DNA of 64,000 nucleotides from Cupriavidus respiraculi. Its GTDB lineage: Bacteria > Pseudomonadota > Gammaproteobacteria > Burkholderiales > Burkholderiaceae. The first letter of the stretch is position 1; each line of letters opens with the position of its first letter. A program made the position numbers and the translations under genes. Shown here one piece after another: positions 62,493 to 64,000 of the stretch. The stretch spans positions 1 through 64,000 of the forward strand of contig NZ_CAJZAH010000003.1 in NCBI RefSeq assembly GCF_914271545.1, in the 5' to 3' direction. Under the pieces are notes generated by a model, which ran no database searches, was not told the DNA's origin, and was given only the letters and a program-made list of their open reading frames with translations.

Positions 62493-63451
62493 CGGCTCGC
62501 TCGCATTCCACTTCCCCCAACCCCTCGCGCGCGTCCGGCCATGCCGCCGCGGGCAAGGCGGGCTACGCGACTTCGTCGCCGGAGCTGGAATCCTGGCTCA
62601 GGCGCCATATCGAGCAGGGCTTCGGCGCCGAGGCTCTGGTGCGGTCGATGCGCCAGTCCGGCTACGAGGAAGCGTTCGCCCGTGCCACGGTGCAGGCCGC
62701 CCTGGCCGCCAGCGGCCGGGCGGACCCCGTCCCGCCCGCTGCGCAGGACACGCCGCCGCCTTCGCGGCGAGAGCCCGCCGCGAAGGCGGCGAAGCACACC
62801 AAGGCGGCGCGGGTCAATGCGATCCGGCATGAAGGGCGGGACATTCCGGTGCTCTTCTCGATGCAGGCGCCGCATATCGCGCTGTTCCAGCAATTGCTGC
62901 TCGAGGACGAGTGCGACGCGCTGATCGGGCTCGCGCGTGGCCGCATGACCCGCTCGCCGGTCATCAATCCCGATACGGGCGACGAGAACCTGATCGATGC
63001 GCGCACAAGCATGGGCGCGATGTTCCAGGTGGGCGAGCATCCGCTGATCGAGCGCCTGGAGGCGCGCATCGCGGCCGTCACCGGCGTGCCGGTCGAGCAC
63101 GGCGAAGGGCTGCAGATCCTGAACTACAAGCCCGGCGCCGAATACCAGCCGCATTTCGACTTCTTCAACCCCGGGCGCCAGGGCGAGGCCCGCCAGCTGA
63201 AGGTCGGCGGGCAGCGCGTGGCCACCCTGGTGATCTACCTGAACAATGTTCCGGCCGGCGGCGGCACGGCGTTTCCGAAGGTCGGCCTGGAGGTGACGCC
63301 GGTGAGGGGCAACGCGGTGTTCTTCGCCTATCTGGGCGACGACGGCTCGCTGGACGAGCGCACCCTGCATGCCGGGCTGCCGGTGGAGCAGGGCGAGAAA
63401 TGGATCGCCACCAAGTGGCTGCGCCAGTTCCCGTACCGCCACGAATCCTGA
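62489..63451 (+). CDS. Prolyl 4-hydroxylase-like 2OG-Fe(II) oxygenase
   Basis: A 320-residue non-haem iron oxygenase. The C-terminal 200 residues form a P4Hc jelly-roll domain with iron ligands His222, Asp224 (YQPHFDFF) and His294 (LHAGLPV), and Lys304 to bind 2-oxoglutarate. The first 110 residues are separate: a short helical domain (SPELESWLRRHIEQGF at 30-45, then MRQSGYEEAFARATVQAALA) and a Pro/Ala-rich linker. No signal peptide is seen, so it is probably cytoplasmic. Bacterial relatives hydroxylate prolyl residues in proteins; the target is unknown. Confidence 0.9.
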   Translation: MTARSHSTSPNPSRASGHAAAGKAGYATSSPELESWLRRHIEQGFGAEALVRSMRQSGYEEAFARATVQAALAASGRADPVPPAAQDTPPPSRREPAAKAAKHTKAARVNAIRHEGRDIPVLFSMQAPHIALFQQLLLEDECDALIGLARGRMTRSPVINPDTGDENLIDARTSMGAMFQVGEHPLIERLEARIAAVTGVPVEHGEGLQILNYKPGAEYQPHFDFFNPGRQGEARQLKVGGQRVATLVIYLNNVPAGGGTAFPKVGLEVTPVRGNAVFFAYLGDDGSLDERTLHAGLPVEQGEKWIATKWLRQFPYRHES

Positions 63452-63472
63452 GCCGCCGCGGGGGGCGGCGGC
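63452..63472. other. GC hairpin between convergent genes
   Basis: GCCGCCGC (63452-63459), five G, GCGGCGGC (63465-63472). An 8-bp perfect stem without a T-run; it could mark the ends of both converging messages. Confidence 0.45.
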
Positions 63473-63498
63473 TGCCCGGGCGGTGAACAGCGGTCGCT

Positions 63499-64000
63499 TC
63501 AGTCCTTCAGCGCCCGGATGGCGCCGAGGTTGCGCCAGTAGCCCTTGACGTCCATGCCGCAGCCGAACACATAGCGGTCCGGCACCGCGAAGCCGCAGAA
63601 GTCCGGATGCATGGGCTTCTGCTTGGCCAGCGTCTTCTCGCACAGCACGGCGGCGCGCACTTCCCGGGCGCCCATCTCCATGATGCGCTGGCGGATGGCG
63701 GCCATGGTCTCGCCTTCATCCAGGATGTCGTCGAGCACCAGCACCACGCGGTCCTTGACCGACTCGCGCGGCGCCACGCGCCACTGCATCTCGCCGCCCA
63801 CGGTCTTGTTGTTGTAGCGCGAAAGGTGGATGTAGTCGAACTCCAGCGGAAACGCGAGCTTGGGCAGCAGCATGCCGGTGAAGACGACCGCGCCGCCCAT
63901 CACCGACAGCACGAGCGGGAACTGATCGCCCATCGCGGCGGCGATCTCGCCGGCCATGCGGTCCAGCGACGCCTGCACGGCCTGCGCGCTGACGATTTCC
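63499..64000 (-). CDS. Hypoxanthine-guanine phosphoribosyltransferase, 5' end beyond the window
   Basis: The C-terminal 166 codons of a purine salvage enzyme; the start lies to the right of the window. The PRPP-binding loop LVLDDILDEGETM is present, with FDYIHLSRYNNKT before it and FAVPDRYVFGCGMD, which contacts the purine, after it. The frame stays open to the last base, with AQAVQASLDRMAGEIAAAM near the window edge. It converges with the oxygenase gene 47 bases away. Confidence 0.93.
   Translation of the reverse strand, partial: EIVSAQAVQASLDRMAGEIAAAMGDQFPLVLSVMGGAVVFTGMLLPKLAFPLEFDYIHLSRYNNKTVGGEMQWRVAPRESVKDRVVLVLDDILDEGETMAAIRQRIMEMGAREVRAAVLCEKTLAKQKPMHPDFCGFAVPDRYVFGCGMDVKGYWRNLGAIRALKD

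Overview
The window is a GC-rich chromosomal segment from a beta-proteobacterium of the Burkholderiaceae, most likely Cupriavidus or a close Ralstonia-lineage relative. This rests on the beta-proteobacterial 5S rRNA tail, the gene order of the division and cell wall (dcw) cluster, a Bug-type solute receptor, a trimeric porin, and the pilB-pilC-pilD-coaE-zapD-yacG block. The genus is inferred from resemblance; no search was run.

Layout. Positions 1-155 are the end of a ribosomal RNA operon (5S plus terminator). Positions 422-9757 hold a DUF3047 lipoprotein, a leftward DUF2891/M20D amidohydrolase pair and a complete five-gene peptide ABC importer. Positions 9809-20775 are accessory metabolism: a Leu/Ile/Val-type receptor, a molybdopterin oxidoreductase coupled to a zinc-peptidase lipoprotein, a FadD-like acyl-CoA ligase, a MarR regulator coupled to a glycine-rich lipoprotein, an orphan Bug receptor, a porin and coq7.

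Positions 20776-38930 are the dcw cluster: mraZ-rsmH-ftsL-ftsI-murE-murF-mraY-murD-ftsW-murG-murC-ddlB-ftsQ-ftsA-ftsZ. Most junctions are 4-base start/stop overlaps, so the unit is probably translated as one coupled series that makes lipid II and assembles the septal ring. A strong promoter overlapped by four 10-bp-phased GTG boxes fits autoregulation by MraZ. Next come a peroxiredoxin, lpxC, a divergent DciA-like gene, secA, argJ, a DUF815 ATPase coupled to mutT, and the leftward block yacG-zapD-coaE-pilD-pilC-pilB.

Positions 53556-64000 hold tRNA-Pro(CGG), ispB (leftward), rplU-rpmA-obgE-proB, a CNP1-like lipoprotein overlapping rppH (leftward), proS, a lytic transglycosylase coupled to a prolyl-4-hydroxylase-like enzyme, and the 3' part of a hypoxanthine phosphoribosyltransferase gene that runs off the right edge.

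I found no phage, insertion sequence, CRISPR array or defence system. The strongest unexplained feature is an extra 113 bp at the ftsW-murG junction: the last 29 bp of the junction is present twice, and between the copies lie a perfect 11-bp hairpin and a 38-codon reading frame coupled to both neighbours. Other oddities are a codon-usage island inside rsmH, a 9-bp tandem repeat encoding a charged insert in PilB, a 12-bp repeat at the start of proB, and a possibly leaderless micro-ORF upstream of rplU.
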